Assembly (NCBI GenBank): GCA_023433685.1 | Contig: JAEYUD010000283.1 | Coordinates: 1-7,899 of the forward strand | Source of the DNA: Bacteroidota bacterium | GTDB taxonomy: Bacteria; Bacteroidota; Ignavibacteria; Ignavibacteriales; Ignavibacteriaceae | Reading direction: 5' to 3' | DNA length: 7,899 nucleotides | Part shown: positions 6,441-7,899 of the stretch, piece by piece | Position numbering within the stretch: position 1 is the stretch's first letter | Layout of the letters: each line of letters opens with the position of its first letter | Made by a program: the position numbers and the translations under genes | Notes under the pieces: model-generated | The model's input: the letters and a program-made list of their open reading frames with translations, nothing else | Databases searched by the model: none | What the model was told of the DNA's origin: nothing

Positions 6441-6989
6441 ATGAAATTAAAACTTGTTATCCCTGTATTACTGGCCTTCTCTCTTCTTACTTTGACTTCT
6501 TGCAATAAAAAAGTTGAGAATCAGCCCGCGAACAACCAGCTTGAGAAGTACAATCCGGAACCCGCCGCTTCAAACCCGGGTATAGCAGCCGGATTTTCTC
6601 TGAAAAACGCCAAAGGCGGAATGAATATTAATCTTGCCGACTACAAGGGGAAGGTTGTTATCATCGATTTTTGGGCTACATGGTGCGGTCCCTGCCGTAA
6701 AGGCATCCCCGATCTGGTCGACCTTAAAGCAAAATATGGTGACAAAATTGAGATCATCGGTATATCGGTGGATGACGACAGAACTGTGGCCGACGTTCCC
6801 GGCTTTCTGAGCGAGAACAAGGTTAACTACCCTGTCGCTTACGCCGATCAGGCAGTTGTTAACGCTTATGGCGGCATTGAAGCAATCCCCACTTCATTCG
6901 TGATCGACAAAGAAGGCAACATTATCGACAAACATGTCGGTCTCGTAGAAAAATCCGCATACGAAGAGGCGATAAACAGGCTTAAGTAG
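6441..6989 (+). CDS. TlpA-like thioredoxin-fold lipoprotein (thiol-disulfide oxidoreductase)
   Basis: 182 residues. The start is the ATG at 6441, with GGAG 7 nt upstream; an earlier in-frame ATG at 6402 would place 13 polar and basic residues before the signal peptide and is unlikely. Residues 1-20 are a lipoprotein signal peptide with lipobox L-T-S-C (18-21), so the mature protein should be lipidated at C21 and face the periplasm. A flexible, Asn/Pro/Glu-rich linker runs to about 48. The TlpA/ResA/AhpC-TSA-like domain follows: I-I-D-F-W-A-T-W-C-G-P-C at 74-85 with redox cysteines C82 and C85, I-G-I-S-V-D-D-D at 106-113, and the cis-proline loop I-P-T-S-F at 149-153. The W-C-G-P-C centre is consistent with a reductase or thiol-disulfide exchange role. 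There are no cytochrome c maturation genes beside it, so the partner is unknown. Its TAG stop runs directly into a heptamer array. Confidence 0.93.
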   Translation: MKLKLVIPVLLAFSLLTLTSCNKKVENQPANNQLEKYNPEPAASNPGIAAGFSLKNAKGGMNINLADYKGKVVIIDFWATWCGPCRKGIPDLVDLKAKYGDKIEIIGISVDDDRTVADVPGFLSENKVNYPVAYADQAVVNAYGGIEAIPTSFVIDKEGNIIDKHVGLVEKSAYEEAINRLK

Positions 6990-7031
6990 CTATTAGCTAT
7001 TAGCTATTAGTTATTAGCTATTGGCTATTAG
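6990..7031 (+). repeat. Tandem heptamer array 3 (CTATTAG family), abutting the TlpA-like gene stop
   Basis: Six contiguous units: CTATTAG three times, then TTATTAG, CTATTGG, CTATTAG. The first unit starts at the base immediately after the TAG stop codon (6987-6989), which itself matches the end of a unit. It is the same heptamer family as the arrays near position 1-303, about 6.7 kb away, and is inverted relative to the array at 7088-7133. Confidence 0.95.
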
Positions 7032-7056
7032 GTGAGAAGACAGATTGATTATTATC

Positions 7057-7085
7057 AAAAAAGGCTGCCCTTGGGCAGCCTTTTT
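7057..7085. terminator. Bidirectional rho-independent terminator
   Basis: A perfect 8-bp GC-rich stem GGCTGCCC (7063-7070) and GGGCAGCC (7073-7080) is separated by TT; in RNA the inner pairs would open to make a workable loop. It is flanked by A6 at 7057-7062 and T5 at 7081-7085, so each strand gives a U-tract. It lies between the converging TlpA-like and GH13 genes and can serve both. It is framed by the inverted heptamer arrays 3 and 4. Confidence 0.92.
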
Positions 7086-7087
7086 CG

Positions 7088-7133
7088 CTAATAACTAATC
7101 CGCCGCGGCGGACTGATAGCTAATCGCTAAATA
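7088..7133 (-). repeat. Tandem heptamer array 4 (CTATTAG family), interrupted, abutting the GH13 gene stop
   Basis: Read on the minus strand from the TAA stop of the GH13 gene (7136-7134): TATTTAG, CGATTAG, CTATCAG, then an 11-bp GC-rich interruption (7112-7102), then GGATTAG and TTATTAG. The first unit follows the stop with no spacing. It is more degenerate than arrays 1-3, but the unit length and register are kept on each side of the interruption. Confidence 0.8.
7099..7112. repeat. 14-bp GC-rich perfect palindrome inside array 4
   Basis: TCCGCCGCGGCGGA is a perfect 14-bp palindrome made almost wholly of G and C, sitting inside otherwise AT-rich heptamer repeats. It looks inserted between two units. 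It has no loop, so it is more likely a dispersed short repeat or a protein-binding site than a terminator. Confidence 0.8.
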
Positions 7134-7899
7134 TTATTTTTCCAGTTTCAGGATCACACTTGAATAAGGTGGCAGCTCAAGTCTGCCTTCTTTGGTGATT
7201 TTGAATTTTTCACCGGTAATAAGATCGGTGGCAGAGTTCCACCCTTCGAGGCGGCTCCAGCAGTAGTCATAACCCAAATTGCTTTTTTGCTTCGAGCCAT
7301 TCACAGCGACCATAAATTTTTCACCGTTGAGCTCCCTGAAATATGTGTAAATATCATGTTCAGGGGGGAAGTGTATCAAGGTTCCACGTGTGAAGGCAGG
7401 ATTTGTGAGCCTGATAGAGATCAATTTTTTAAGATGGTTGTATATCAGGTTCTCGGTTTCACTTCTTCCCGTTGAGGTGAAGGCATCACGGTTGTCTTCC
7501 TTCCATCCACCAGGAAAATCGGCGCGCAGATAGCCATGGTGATCGGTGCCTTTTATACCGATCTCTGTTCCATAGAATATCTGAGGGATGCCTCTTGTGG
7601 TCATCAGAATGTCGAGAGCGGTCAGGAATTTTGCCACATTACCCTCCGCGCCGTACATCGCGCGGTTGATATCATGATTGTCAATGAATGTGACGAGGGT
7701 GTTGGGATCGGCATAAAGGTAATCCATTGCCAGGGCTGAGTAAACAGCGTAAAGCGTTGCACCATTTCCTTGAAGATACTTGTAGACCGCGTCCCTGAAA
7801 CCGAAATCGGTTAGAGATGTTATATGATTTTCGAATGATCTCCTCGTTTTGCTGCCGCTTTGGTAGTAAGAGAGAAACGCGGGTTCCCCGGTCCAGACT
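7134..7899 (-). CDS. GH13 alpha-amylase-family glycosidase, C-terminal part (5' end outside window)
   Basis: The open frame runs from the right edge (7898) to the TAA at 7136-7134, giving the last 254 residues; the N-terminus lies beyond the window. The visible part begins V-W-T-G-E-P-A-F-L-S-Y-Y-Q, which aligns with the stretch just after the catalytic acid/base Glu of GH13 cyclomaltodextrinase/neopullulanase-like enzymes, so that Glu should be just off the edge. A later L-T-D-F-G-F segment is typical of the same subgroup. The transition-state Asp is seen in F-I-D-N-H-D-I-N-R (D76 of the visible part). R-G-I-P-Q-I-F-Y-G-T-E-I marks strand 8 of the barrel. The last 80 or so residues form the beta-sandwich domain C and end in L-P-P-Y-S-S-V-I-L-K-L. 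The predicted activity is hydrolysis of alpha-1,4-glucans or cyclodextrins. Whether it is secreted cannot be told without the N-terminus. Its 3' end is set by the shared terminator. Confidence 0.93.
   Translation of the reverse strand, partial: VWTGEPAFLSYYQSGSKTRRSFENHITSLTDFGFRDAVYKYLQGNGATLYAVYSALAMDYLYADPNTLVTFIDNHDINRAMYGAEGNVAKFLTALDILMTTRGIPQIFYGTEIGIKGTDHHGYLRADFPGGWKEDNRDAFTSTGRSETENLIYNHLKKLISIRLTNPAFTRGTLIHFPPEHDIYTYFRELNGEKFMVAVNGSKQKSNLGYDYCWSRLEGWNSATDLITGEKFKITKEGRLELPPYSSVILKLEK

Overview
The window holds a complete seven-gene Mrp-type Na+/H+ antiporter operon on the minus strand (mrpA-mrpB-mrpC-mrpD-mrpE-mrpF-mrpG, 5937 down to 304). To its right on the plus strand are a small one-pass membrane protein (6105-6380) and a TlpA-like thioredoxin lipoprotein (6441-6989). 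At the right edge is the C-terminal part of a GH13 alpha-amylase-family glycosidase on the minus strand (7134 to beyond the window). The organism looks like a Gram-negative of the Bacteroidota/Chlorobiota group, possibly an Ignavibacteria-type lineage. The reasons are a good match to the Bacteroidota promoter pattern (TTTG, 19 bp, TAnnTTTG) upstream of mrpA, the lipobox-anchored TlpA-like protein, and GH13 sequence resembling Bacteroidota cyclomaltodextrinases. This placement is an inference and no marker gene fixes it.

Layout. 1-303 has no clear gene. It holds two oppositely oriented tandem arrays of the heptamer CTATTAG separated by about 110 bp of unassigned sequence. 304-5937 is the Mrp operon, and every one of its six gene junctions overlaps by 1 or 4 bp. 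5938-6104 is the divergent control region. 6105-6989 holds the two plus-strand genes. 6990-7133 lies between two convergent genes and holds another inverted pair of heptamer arrays around a bidirectional rho-independent terminator. One of these arrays carries a 14-bp GC-rich palindrome.

How the genes work together. MrpA and MrpD are the two large proton-pumping-type (NuoL/M/N-like) subunits, MrpC is NuoK-like, and MrpB, E, F and G complete the hetero-oligomer. The complex exports Na+ in exchange for H+ and supports Na+ and pH homeostasis. Having mrpA and mrpB as separate genes matches the seven-gene (group 1) arrangement. The TlpA-like protein probably does thiol-disulfide chemistry in the periplasm, and the GH13 enzyme cleaves alpha-glucans. 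Neither has an evident link to the antiporter.

Most unusual signal. The heptamer arrays are not background low-complexity sequence. In all three gene ends that can be seen (mrpG, the TlpA-like gene, the GH13 gene), the first heptamer follows the stop codon with no spacing and reads CTATTAG in the sense direction of that gene. The genes themselves belong to well-described families. I saw no defence system, CRISPR array, tRNA, rRNA or transposase.
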